Source: CAZNPL01 sp964574815
Lineage (GTDB): Bacteria; Planctomycetota; Phycisphaerae; UBA1845
Length of the DNA stretch: 64,000 bases
Reading direction: 5' to 3'
Assembly (NCBI GenBank): GCA_964574815.1
Contig: CAZNPL010000028.1
Span: 1 to 64,000 of the forward strand
The notes under the pieces were generated by a model that saw only the letters and a list, made by a program, of their open reading frames with translations, searched no databases and was not told where the DNA came from. Positions 27,376-35,240 of the stretch are shown one piece after another (positions within the stretch are counted from its first letter, which is position 1; every line of letters begins with the position of its first letter). The translations under genes and the position numbers were made by a program.

Positions 27376-27924
27376 TCATTCGGGCGCGGGTTCTTCTTCA
27401 AGTTCGACGCCGAGGCCGTCGGCGAGGCGATTGACGAAGGCGTAGTAGGCGGCGACCTGGCAGATGTCCAGGACGGCCGATTCACTGAAGCCGGCAGCCT
27501 TGAGGGTTTCGACGTCCTGTTTGGTGACTGCTGCGGGCGTGCGCGTGACTTTGGCGGCGTAGTCGAGCATAGCGCGGTCGGCCGGGCTCAATTCGGCGCG
27601 GGTGTAGTCCTCGGCCAGTTGGCTGATCAGCTTGTCGTCCTGCACGAGCTTACGGAGCCCCGCCCCGTGATGGCGCACTCAGTAATGGCACTCGTTGATG
27701 GCCGATACGACGACGGCGATCATCTCACGCTGGGCACGCGTCAGGTCGCTCTTGCCGCGCATCAGCGTTTTATACAGCTCGAAGTGTGCGGCGAGGCTGG
27801 GCGGGTTGGGGCCGTGGATGCGGAGGATGTTGTCGATGCTTCCGTCGGGGTTGCTGAAGCGCTTGTAGAGGGTCTTGAGGTCCGGCGGGGCGTTGTCCTT
27901 GTCGATGTACTTTATGTAGGCCAT
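27376..27924 (-). CDS. Probable AhpD-like selenoprotein (CxxU peroxidase)
   Basis: Read through one in-frame TGA (27679-27681), the gene encodes 182 aa of the carboxymuconolactone decarboxylase/AhpD-like peroxidase family: HFELYKTLMRGKSDLTRAQR, AINECHY-U-VRHHGAG, then ELSPADRAMLDYAAKVTRTP and DICQVAAYYAFVNRLADGLG. The TGA falls exactly on the second redox residue of the family motif C-H-Y-C-x-x-H-H, giving C79-H-Y-U82, the form reported for AhpD-like selenoproteins. Coding likeness continues across the TGA without a shift. It probably reduces peroxides. Alternative: a nonsense mutation. The window contains no selA, selB, selC or selD gene. Confidence 0.8.
27646..27660 (-). promoter_or_regulatory. 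SECIS-like hairpin downstream of the TGA
   Basis: On the mRNA, GGGCT-CCGTA-AGCTC forms a five-pair stem (one G-U) with a five-base loop centred 26 bases after the TGA, in the range of bacterial SECIS elements. The loop holds a G but the stem is short, so this is suggestive only. Confidence 0.4.
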
Positions 27925-27985
27925 TGCGAGATCGCCTTGCTTGTTGATTGGTACTTTGGCACGTTGAAACCCGGTTTTTCGCCGT

Positions 27986-28122
27986 CCGCTTCCTTACGGG
28001 CGCGGCTCGGAAAAGTTCGCCCATGCCCCAAACGCACGGGCAGACAAGCTGCGCGTGGCACCCCAAAGATAAGGCTGTCGATGCGGCAGGAACACGGGCA
28101 GGCGGGTTGCCCGTGGCACCCG
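27986..28122. repeat. PYGRGSE repeat plus two HGQACP-type repeats
   Basis: A PYGRGSE core at 27986-28010 is followed by two related 28-base units near 28037 and 28093, both starting ACGGGCAG and ending CGTGGCACCC. They fill the gap between the selenoprotein and permease genes. Confidence 0.8.
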
Positions 28123-28143
28123 ACGAGCGGCTGGAACCGGGAA

Positions 28144-29313
28144 TCAGGCACTTTCCGTTTTCAAAACGAATCGGCGGTAGTAGGCCAGGCCCATGCAGGT
28201 CAGGGGGATGGCCAGCACCACGCCGAGGAATCCCAACAGTTTTCCCCAGATGAAGACGCCGAGCAGGATCACTGCCGGTCGCAGGCCGGTGGCACGGCCA
28301 ACGATGCGCGGCGTCAGGATCGCGTCCTGAATGGTCTGGATGACGGCGAAGACGGCCAGCACGAGGAGGAGGGAGACCCATATCCCGGTCCCGTGCTCGA
28401 CGGCGTGGAGGATGCCCAGCAGGCCCGCCGGGATGAGACCGATTGTCTGGGCGTAGGGGACCATGTTGAGCAGGCCGATGAACAGGCCCAGCAGGATGGC
28501 CATCCGGAGGCCGATGATCGAAAAGCCGATCGCGAACAGAACGCCCACGCAGAAGGCGACGCAGAACTGGCCTCGGAAGTAGCGGCGCATGGCCGCGTGG
28601 AACTCGTCAATGAAGTTGACCAGCGGCTCGCGGTACTTGGGCGGCAGGTGCTCCTTCCAGGTTGTCTCGACGATCTTGAAGTCGTTGAGCAGAAAGACGA
28701 GGTAAAGCAGCACGATCATAAGTCCCGTGAGGCCCAGCAGAAAGCTCAGCGTGCCGGTCAGGACACCCCAGACCCCGGGTGCGAGTTTCCTGCCGGTAGA
28801 CAGCAGCAATGCCCCGAGGTCGACATCCTCGGACGTCACGAAGTCACGGACACGCACCAGGACCCACCGCACGTACTCGTTCGGTTGGGACTCGATGAAC
28901 TGGTCGAACCGCTCCGAGAGCGTAGCGGCCTCGACAGCTTCGGCCGGGGGTGCCTGACTGACCGGTGGTGCGGCCGCTGCCGTGTCGGTTCGCAACCCCG
29001 AGATCAACTGCTCGAAGTCGGCGATCTGGGCGCCGATCACCGGCACCAGCACGAGCACGGCGGCCACCAGCACGAGCAGGCAGCCCAGGACCGTGATCAG
29101 CACGGCGACCGTTCGGTGTCGGAGCCTGCTTTCGAGGACGTTGACGATCGGGTTCAGCAGATAGGCCAGCAGGAGGGCGATCGCGAAGGGGATCAGGACG
29201 TCGGAGAGATAGCGGAGCAGCCAGATCACGGCGACGATCGTGATCGCCGAGATGATCAGGCGGACGATGCGGTCGAAGCTGTACGGTTGTGGGCGGACGG
29301 TTTCATCGGCCAT
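28144..29313 (-). CDS. AI-2E family transporter (PerM-like)
   Basis: A 389-aa polytopic membrane protein of the AI-2E/UPF0118 family. It has about eight membrane helices, including LIPFAIALLLAYLLNPIVNV near the N terminus and the conserved late segment LLGVFIWGKLLGFLGVVLAI. An unusual Ala/Pro-rich insert (AAAAPPVSQAPPAEAVEAA) sits in the periplasmic loop. Family members export small molecules or act as Na+/H+ antiporters; the substrate here cannot be told. It lies upstream of the selenoprotein and scpB genes on the same strand, separated from them by repeats. Confidence 0.9.
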   Translation of the reverse strand: MADETVRPQPYSFDRIVRLIISAITIVAVIWLLRYLSDVLIPFAIALLLAYLLNPIVNVLESRLRHRTVAVLITVLGCLLVLVAAVLVLVPVIGAQIADFEQLISGLRTDTAAAAPPVSQAPPAEAVEAATLSERFDQFIESQPNEYVRWVLVRVRDFVTSEDVDLGALLLSTGRKLAPGVWGVLTGTLSFLLGLTGLMIVLLYLVFLLNDFKIVETTWKEHLPPKYREPLVNFIDEFHAAMRRYFRGQFCVAFCVGVLFAIGFSIIGLRMAILLGLFIGLLNMVPYAQTIGLIPAGLLGILHAVEHGTGIWVSLLLVLAVFAVIQTIQDAILTPRIVGRATGLRPAVILLGVFIWGKLLGFLGVVLAIPLTCMGLAYYRRFVLKTESA

Positions 29314-29439
29314 GACGGCGACATTGAACCCGTTCGGGCGTCAAGTGGCAACGATCAAGTTGGTCGATTCGCCCTGAGTGGGCCACGTCTTCAGAGGGGG
29401 CTCGCGATTGGATAGGGCCTCCGGCGTAACCATGCGCGC

Positions 29440-29562
29440 GGGTGCCATGGGCAAGCGGAGCCGCCATTGGCGGCGTAGCTTGCCCGTGCGCTTCCCCCTT
29501 CGGCAGCGACACGGGCAATGCGGGCGTGCCTGTCGGCAAGACCCGCATTGCCCATGGCACCC
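29440..29562. repeat. 123-bp palindromic element (MITE-like)
   Basis: The ends are perfect 15-bp inverted repeats GGGTGCCATGGGCAA and TTGCCCATGGCACCC. Inside are GCGGAGCCGCC and AGCTTGCCCGTGC. The same terminus recurs at 56960-56973. It lies between the AI-2E gene and lepA. Confidence 0.85.
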
Positions 29563-29611
29563 TTCCCAACACTCCAAACACGTGCGAACGAGGTGGGCCA
29601 CACCTGGGTGA

Positions 29612-29639
29612 TTCGCAACGGTGCGATCCGGCTTATAAT
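29612..29639 (+). promoter_or_regulatory. lepA promoter
   Basis: TTCGCA, 16 bases, TATAAT (29634-29639). The predicted start near 29646 leaves a leader of about 29 bases to ATG 29675, which favours that codon over the ATG at 29654. Confidence 0.55.
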
Positions 29640-29674
29640 AGAGGGTTCGGCGGATGCCGCGCGGATACACGGAC

Positions 29675-31474
29675 ATGGTTGACCAGCGATTCATTCGTAA
29701 TTTCAGCATCATCGCCCACATCGACCACGGCAAGAGCACGCTGGCCGACCGGCTGCTCGAGCACTCGGGGACGATTTCGAAGCGCGAGATGCGGGCCCAG
29801 TTCCTCGACGATATGGAGCTGGAGCGCGAGATGGGCATCACGATCAAGGCCAACCGGGCCACCGTGCGGCACGTTCACAACGGCCAAGAGTACATGCTGA
29901 ACCTGATCGACACGCCCGGGCACGTGGACTTTCATTACGAGGTTTCGCGGGCGTTGACCGCATGCGAGGGCGTGCTGCTGCTGGTGGACGCGTCGCAGGG
30001 GGTGCAAGCCCAGACGGTGGCCAACGCGTACATTGCGGCCGACGCCGGGGTCGAGATCCTCGTTGTGGTCAACAAGGTTGATCTGCCATCGGCCCATCCG
30101 GTGGAGGTGGCGCTGGAGGTGGAGGCGGTGCTGGGGCTTCCGGCGGAGGAGGCGATTTTCACGTCGGCCAAGACGGGGCAGGGGGTGGACGATCTGCTTT
30201 CGGCAGTGTGCGAGCGTTTTCCGCCGCCGGCGGGGAATCGTGAGGACCGGCTTCGGGCGCTGATTTACGACGCCAAATCGGACCTGCACCGGGGCGTCAT
30301 TACGCACATTCGTGTGTTCGACGGCGAGGTCAAACGGGGCGACAAGATTCGCATGATGCGCGTCGCCAGCGAGCACACCGTCACCGAGGTCGGCATGTTC
30401 ACGCCCAAGCCGATAGCCGTCGAGTCGCTGGCTGCGGGGGAGGTCGGGTACTTGCTGGCGTCGCTCAAGACGCTCAACGACGTCAACATCGGCGACACGA
30501 TTACGTCGGCGCACCACCCGACTGATCGGCCGCTGCCCGGTTATAAGGCGCCCCACCAGATGGTGTTCTGCGATTTCTTTGCCGGGCCGGGGACGACGAC
30601 GCCGACCCTTCGCGAGGCCATGGAGCAATTGCAGCTCAACGACGGTTCGTTCACGTATGAGCCGGCCACCTCGGACGCGCTGGGCATCGGTTTTCGTTGC
30701 GGGTTTCTGGGCCTGCTGCATATGAAGATCATTCAGGAGCGGCTGGAGCGCGAGAGCGACGTGAACGTGGTGCAGACGGCGCCGACGGTGACGTACGAGA
30801 TCGCGCTACGCGACGGCTCGGTGGAGGAGATTCACTCGCCCAGCCAGATGCCCGACCCGTCGCGTATCGAGGAGATCCGCGAGCCGTTCTGCCGGGCGAA
30901 TATCATCGTGCCGGCCGAGTGCGTCGGGGCGGTGATGACGCTGGCGCTGGAGCGCCGTGGCCGGCATCAAAGAACGGAGTACCTCTCGTCCACGCGCGTG
31001 ATGCTGACGTTCGACTTTCCGCTCGGCGAGATCATTTACGATTTTTATGACAAGCTGAAGAGCGTTACGCGCGGTTACGGGACGGTGGACTACGACATCA
31101 CCGGGTTCCAGGGCGGGGACCTGGTCAAGCTCGACATTTTGGTGAACGGGGTGAAGGTGGACGCGCTGTCGGTGATCGTCCATCGCGAGAAGGCCCAGTT
31201 CCGAGGCCGGAAGCTGGTGCAGCGCTTGAAGAAGGAGATCGAGCGGCACATGTTCGAGATTCCGTTGCAGGCGGCCATCGGCCCGAAGGTGATCGCCCGT
31301 GAGACGATCAAAGGCTTCCGCAAGAACGTCACGGCCAAGTGCTACGGAGGGGACGTCACGCGGAAGCGCAAGCTCCTGGAGAAGCAGAAGGAGGGCAAGA
31401 AGCGGATGAAGCAGGTGGGTAACGTGTCGATTCCGCAGGAGGCGTTCATGTCGGTGCTGGATCCTGGGGATTGA
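29675..31474 (+). CDS. lepA: Elongation factor 4 (LepA)
   Basis: Ribosomal back-translocating GTPase of 599 aa. G motifs: AHIDHGKST (G1), GITIKANR (G2), DTPGHVDF (G3), NKVD (G4) and TSAKTG (G5). Domain order: GTPase, domain II (HRGVITHIRVFDGEVKRGD), domains III and V (ALGIGFRCGFLGLLHM), and the LepA-specific C-terminal domain with ETIKGFRKNVTAKCYGGDVT and RKRKLLEKQKEGKKRMK. No elongation-factor domain IV of the EF-G type is present, as expected. The start chosen is ATG 29675 (MVDQRFIRNFSII). Confidence 0.97.
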   Translation: MVDQRFIRNFSIIAHIDHGKSTLADRLLEHSGTISKREMRAQFLDDMELEREMGITIKANRATVRHVHNGQEYMLNLIDTPGHVDFHYEVSRALTACEGVLLLVDASQGVQAQTVANAYIAADAGVEILVVVNKVDLPSAHPVEVALEVEAVLGLPAEEAIFTSAKTGQGVDDLLSAVCERFPPPAGNREDRLRALIYDAKSDLHRGVITHIRVFDGEVKRGDKIRMMRVASEHTVTEVGMFTPKPIAVESLAAGEVGYLLASLKTLNDVNIGDTITSAHHPTDRPLPGYKAPHQMVFCDFFAGPGTTTPTLREAMEQLQLNDGSFTYEPATSDALGIGFRCGFLGLLHMKIIQERLERESDVNVVQTAPTVTYEIALRDGSVEEIHSPSQMPDPSRIEEIREPFCRANIIVPAECVGAVMTLALERRGRHQRTEYLSSTRVMLTFDFPLGEIIYDFYDKLKSVTRGYGTVDYDITGFQGGDLVKLDILVNGVKVDALSVIVHREKAQFRGRKLVQRLKKEIERHMFEIPLQAAIGPKVIARETIKGFRKNVTAKCYGGDVTRKRKLLEKQKEGKKRMKQVGNVSIPQEAFMSVLDPGD

Positions 31475-31499
31475 GAAGGTTTCGCAGTTCGCTATCAAC

Positions 31500-31970
31500 A
31501 TGCGGTGGTCAAAGCTGAAATCCCTGGTAGAAGCGCGCTTCTCGCCGAGCCTCGGCGGTCGGGTCACTATCAACAGCACGCGATACGGGAATTGCACGTG
31601 TGGGCGGGCTTGGCTCACACTCGACGGGGAAGAAATCGCCAATTTCTGCACCAGGGCCTACTTCAACAGGAAGTTGAGTCGCCGTGAGCCGCCTGCGCAG
31701 TCGTCGAACGTACCGTTCGGGTATGGCGAACTGACGAGACAGGATGCTTATGCTGCCTGTTGGGAATTCGTTCACCATTTGACGATTGATCAGGCGGTTA
31801 CGGATCGGGACCCTCTTGTGCAGACACTGGCGGTGCTGGATTCGCGAGTTGGGAAACAACGGCTGCTTCAAATCGACGTGAACGGGTTGCACCCGTTGGC
31901 ACGGAAGCTTCTGCTTGTTCGTCTCGAAGCCGAGGGCGTGCGCGCGAGAGCGGAGACCTGGCGAGAATAA
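31500..31970 (+). CDS. SF0329-like protein of unknown function
   Basis: A 156-aa protein starting MRWSKLKSLVEARFSPSLGG, with CTCGRAWLTLDGEEIANFC and YFNRKLSRREPP. The opening MxWSKxKxLVExRxxxSLxGR and the following DGxEIxxxC are what I recall of the SF0329 family, whose function is unknown. The C-terminal half (VQTLAVLDSRVGKQRLL) is helical. It begins 25 bases after lepA on the same strand and may be co-transcribed. Confidence 0.6.
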   Translation: MRWSKLKSLVEARFSPSLGGRVTINSTRYGNCTCGRAWLTLDGEEIANFCTRAYFNRKLSRREPPAQSSNVPFGYGELTRQDAYAACWEFVHHLTIDQAVTDRDPLVQTLAVLDSRVGKQRLLQIDVNGLHPLARKLLLVRLEAEGVRARAETWRE

Positions 31971-32631
31971 GAGGGCGAGCGTGGATTTGAGAGTAATGGA
32001 GGTCGGGGCGCGTGACCCCTTTTCGGCTGTCGTTCAAGCCGCCGGGGCTGAAAAAGATTCCTTTTTGTCAGGCAGGCTTACTTATTGACACGGCGGTGGG
32101 GGGGCGTGGCGGGACTCGCGGACCCTTCCGAAGCGACGGGGGCACGATTGCCCACCCCGTGCGCAACCAGCGGGTTGTCAGCCCGCCGCCGTTCAAGAAC
32201 GAAGCGCAGTTGGAGGCCATCTGGCGAAGCGGGCACCGAGGCGCCCCTACGGTGATCCCTCCCGGCAGAATGGTATGGCGAGGCGCGAGCCGCTCCAGTC
32301 GAGCCTCCGCCCACGCGGACGCCTAAAGCGAATTCGCAGCGCCGGTAAAAAGTGAGACCGCCATCCTTCGTCGTTTTCAAATGTAGTCACGACGTTCGGC
32401 CCAAACCGGTCCCGGCGCTATCGCAGGGGGCGGCCGGTTTTATTTCGGAGGTGTTCAACTTGGGACAGCCATGCCAGCAGGGAACGCGGCAGAAGATCTG
32501 CACAGCGTGGCTTCAATTAATGTGTTAGAAGTGGCATATCCTGGGTAATGGTTGACTATTCATGAGTATGCAGGATACTATTCAGTGGACATGATCCCCG
32601 CGGAACGGGGCGTAGCGGTGAGGTCAACGCT
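31971..32631. other. Intergenic region with a possible terminator
   Basis: No convincing gene in 661 bases. A hairpin at 32403-32440 (AAACCGG/CCGGTTT base with an inner C/G-rich helix), followed by TTATTT, could be a plus-strand terminator for the upstream gene. Confidence 0.4.
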
Positions 32632-33051
32632 ATGGGACGTGCGGAGGCGGCGTGGCAGGTAGAGGTGCATCGGCGCAGGCAGCTACAGAGTTTTCTCGAG
32701 TCCTTGGGACTGATGGGAAGCTCTGTCGGAATCCGCGAGGCCGAGTTCTGGGCCCGCGTCCGTTCGTTGGAGGCGCTCGAACCGGACCTGGGCGGCACCC
32801 GTGTACTCGGGTTTGCCTACAGGCGCGTGGGGCTGATCTCGACGCGCTGGGGAGACGAGATGCTGTACGCGCTGACGCTGGAGCCGTGCCCGCACTGGGA
32901 TGAGAACTTGCTTGTGTTCTTTATTGCCAGGCCCGGGTACGCCGGTGCTGCGCGACCCGGGGCCGTGCGAGGGGTGATACACATTGTCGGCTGTTGTCGT
33001 GACAGCGGCCGTGAGGCCGAAATCGAGATCATCCAGCGTTGTCTTCGATAA
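32632..33051 (+). CDS. Hypothetical protein
   Basis: A 139-aa cytoplasmic protein starting at ATG 32632, eight bases after GAGG. Basic N terminus (QVEVHRRRQLQSFLESLGLM), then a mixed alpha/beta part with YRRVGLISTRWGDEMLYALT and a cysteine pair near the end (HIVGCCRDSGREAEIEII). Family not recognised. It lies 65 bases before the XRE regulator gene on the same strand, suggesting a functional pairing. Confidence 0.6.
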   Translation: MGRAEAAWQVEVHRRRQLQSFLESLGLMGSSVGIREAEFWARVRSLEALEPDLGGTRVLGFAYRRVGLISTRWGDEMLYALTLEPCPHWDENLLVFFIARPGYAGAARPGAVRGVIHIVGCCRDSGREAEIEIIQRCLR

Positions 33052-33116
33052 TCGTCTCGCGCGGGGAAGGGGAGGGACGGGAGTATAGCAGCTTGTGTTC
33101 ATACAGGAGTGTCGTC

Positions 33117-33593
33117 ATGGACGCCACATTGCTCAACCCGAATTGGAGCGCTGAAGTCGTCTCCCGCCAAGTGGCGGCGACTCGAGCCCTTTTGCAAGGA
33201 TTAGGCCCTGTTCGAGGGGCGTTTCTGCAGATTATTGCCGAGTTCCTGGCGTCTGATACGGAGTCGGAAGAGACGCTTCGCCAATCGCTTGCGGCCGTGA
33301 CAAGCGCGTCTGCCGCCGCAGCCGAACTTAGGGGCGAACCCCTGGACGCATTGCTCGAGGACAAGCCGATAGAGCGTGCTATGAGCGCTTTCGGCAAGAA
33401 CCTCCGTCGTCTTCGCCTCGAGCGAAATCTGTCTCAGGAGCAACTGGCCGGCCACGAGGCTCTTGGACTTTCCCAATCCAGTATCGCGCGGTTCGAAAGC
33501 GGCAGGTATCGGCCGCCGGAGAAGATTCTTGAGGGGCTGGCAAAAGCACTTGAATGCAGCATTGCGGATCTTTGGCCTGAGGGAGCTGACTGA
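33117..33593 (+). CDS. XRE-family transcriptional regulator
   Basis: A 158-aa protein with an N-terminal helical region of unknown function and a C-terminal XRE-type helix-turn-helix (about 91-150: FGKNLRRLRLERNLSQEQLA, then LSQSSIARFESGRYRPPEKI). The ATG at 33117 follows AGGAG by eight bases and is preferred to the in-frame upstream codon. The target is unknown; the preceding 139-aa gene is a candidate operon partner. The domain is usual for small repressors of accessory operons. Confidence 0.85.
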   Translation: MDATLLNPNWSAEVVSRQVAATRALLQGLGPVRGAFLQIIAEFLASDTESEETLRQSLAAVTSASAAAAELRGEPLDALLEDKPIERAMSAFGKNLRRLRLERNLSQEQLAGHEALGLSQSSIARFESGRYRPPEKILEGLAKALECSIADLWPEGAD

Positions 33594-33675
33594 AGACTCC
33601 AGCCGGGAGCCGGAAGCGAACGCGCAACGGCGACGAAGCGTAAGCCCGCACCTGTTTCGCCTGCCCCCCTTTCGC

Positions 33676-35067
33676 CTAAAGCCCAGAAAGGCCCATCGGT
33701 TGGGAGGGTATTTCGCCCTCTGTGTCGTCCGCCGAGTCGGCGGGCGGTCGCCTGAAGGGTTGCGGGCGCCAGTATGTCAGTGAACGCCAGAGCCATTCGA
33801 GCGGGCCGAAGCGGAAATGCCTGAGCCACACGGGCGAGTACCACAACTGCAGCGCGGCGATGGCGATGACGATGCCGAGTTGGCCCAGGCGGTCAACCCG
33901 CCCGAAGAGTCCGAAGCCGTGGCCATAGAAAAGCGTGGTGCAGATCACCGAGTGCATGATGTAGTTGGTGAAGGCCATGCGGCCGACCGCCGCCAAGCGG
34001 TTCTTCAGGCCGGTCAGCAGGTCGGACCGGCACAGCAGCATGATCACGCCGATCCACGCGAACGCCACCAGCAGGCTGCCGAAATAGTTGTACATCGACC
34101 CGGTGCTCATTCCTTCCATCATGTCCCAGCCGGCGGAGACGTTATGATGGATGCCGTAGGCCACCACCGGGAGGCCGCAGACGAAGCCGATCACGACAAG
34201 GGCCGTGTAGAGCCCTTTCGATCGCGTGTTTGACAGCACGCCGGTCTTCAGCAGGGCCATCCCCAGTAGCATGACGCCGAGAATCCTCCAGCCGAAAACA
34301 TACAGAAAGCCGAACATCGACACCCACGTCTCGAAGCGCGCAGGCAAATGGTCGAGATAACCGCCGCGGTAGGCCGCCTCCTCTTTGGCGATCGTCTCTG
34401 GAGGTGGCGCCCACATTTCGAGCATCTCCTTCGTCTCCTCCGGTGGCATTTTCTCCATGAACGCGGGGAAGTTGAGCAGAAGGACGGCGGGAATGCAGAG
34501 CAGCACGACGCTGACCACCATCAGCAGCCACGGTCGGGCGCGGCTGAACCAGAATGCGATCATCCCGCAGATCGCGTAGGTCAGGAGGATGTCGCCGTGC
34601 CAAATCAGAGCCCCGTGGAGGCCGCCGAACAGGGCGAGCCAGAGCATGCGGCGGTAGTGCAGCCCGGCTGATCGCCCCGTGCGGGCGCGTGCCCGGGAAG
34701 TCATCAGTACGATGCCGGCGCCGAAGAGCATCGAGAAGATCGTGATGAACTTGGCGTCGGCGACGACGTGGTTGATGCACCACAGGGAGAAGTTCAGGGG
34801 ATCATTGTCACCGTACGAGGTCGGGTTCATGTAGGCGCACAGCGGCATGGCGAACGCCTGCATGTTCATCAGCAGGACGCCCAGCAAGGCGAAGCCGCGC
34901 AGAATATCGATGCTGTCGATGCGCTCGGCTCCGGTGGCGGGCCTGGCGGGCAAGCGCTGGGCGGCCGGAGCGGAGCCGCCCCCCGGCTGACCGCCGGGTG
35001 ACACTTCGCCTGTGGTCTGGGCATCGGCCGAAGTAGAGTCCGGCTCTCTGTGTTCAGAAGCGTGCAT
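33676..35067 (-). CDS. DUF418 family membrane protein
   Basis: A 463-aa inner-membrane protein of the DUF418/YeiB type: cytosolic Pro/Gly-rich N terminus, the family opening IDSIDILRGFALLGVLLMNM, about ten membrane helices, and the C-terminal DUF418 region (RLAAVGRMAFTNYIMHSVIC, GFGLFGRVDRLG). Relatives are acyltransferase-like membrane proteins of unknown activity. Next to it on the same strand is the MFS/spermidine-synthase gene, 173 bases upstream. Confidence 0.9.
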   Translation of the reverse strand: MHASEHREPDSTSADAQTTGEVSPGGQPGGGSAPAAQRLPARPATGAERIDSIDILRGFALLGVLLMNMQAFAMPLCAYMNPTSYGDNDPLNFSLWCINHVVADAKFITIFSMLFGAGIVLMTSRARARTGRSAGLHYRRMLWLALFGGLHGALIWHGDILLTYAICGMIAFWFSRARPWLLMVVSVVLLCIPAVLLLNFPAFMEKMPPEETKEMLEMWAPPPETIAKEEAAYRGGYLDHLPARFETWVSMFGFLYVFGWRILGVMLLGMALLKTGVLSNTRSKGLYTALVVIGFVCGLPVVAYGIHHNVSAGWDMMEGMSTGSMYNYFGSLLVAFAWIGVIMLLCRSDLLTGLKNRLAAVGRMAFTNYIMHSVICTTLFYGHGFGLFGRVDRLGQLGIVIAIAALQLWYSPVWLRHFRFGPLEWLWRSLTYWRPQPFRRPPADSADDTEGEIPSQPMGLSGL

Positions 35068-35240
35068 GGCCTCTCGCCTCCTCGAACGTGACCTCCCTCG
35101 CTTCGCGGGCAGTAGAGGCTCTCACAGCGTCCGGGTCAACGTTTGGGGAACAGACTCGAACGGCCGGCACGTTCATTGAGTGCCGGAGTCGCCTCGGCAG
35201 GTCCTCGGCGCCACGGTGTCGAGAGTTGGCGGGCTCCGGT

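Noticed and set aside
27376..27678. Separate 100-aa gene starting at GTG after the TGA
   Set aside because: It is the C-terminal half of the AhpD-like protein, continuous with the upstream frame across the UGA.
28037..28122. Two spaced repeats considered as a CRISPR array
   Set aside because: Only two degenerate units, different spacing, no cas genes; they belong to the dispersed intergenic repeat family.
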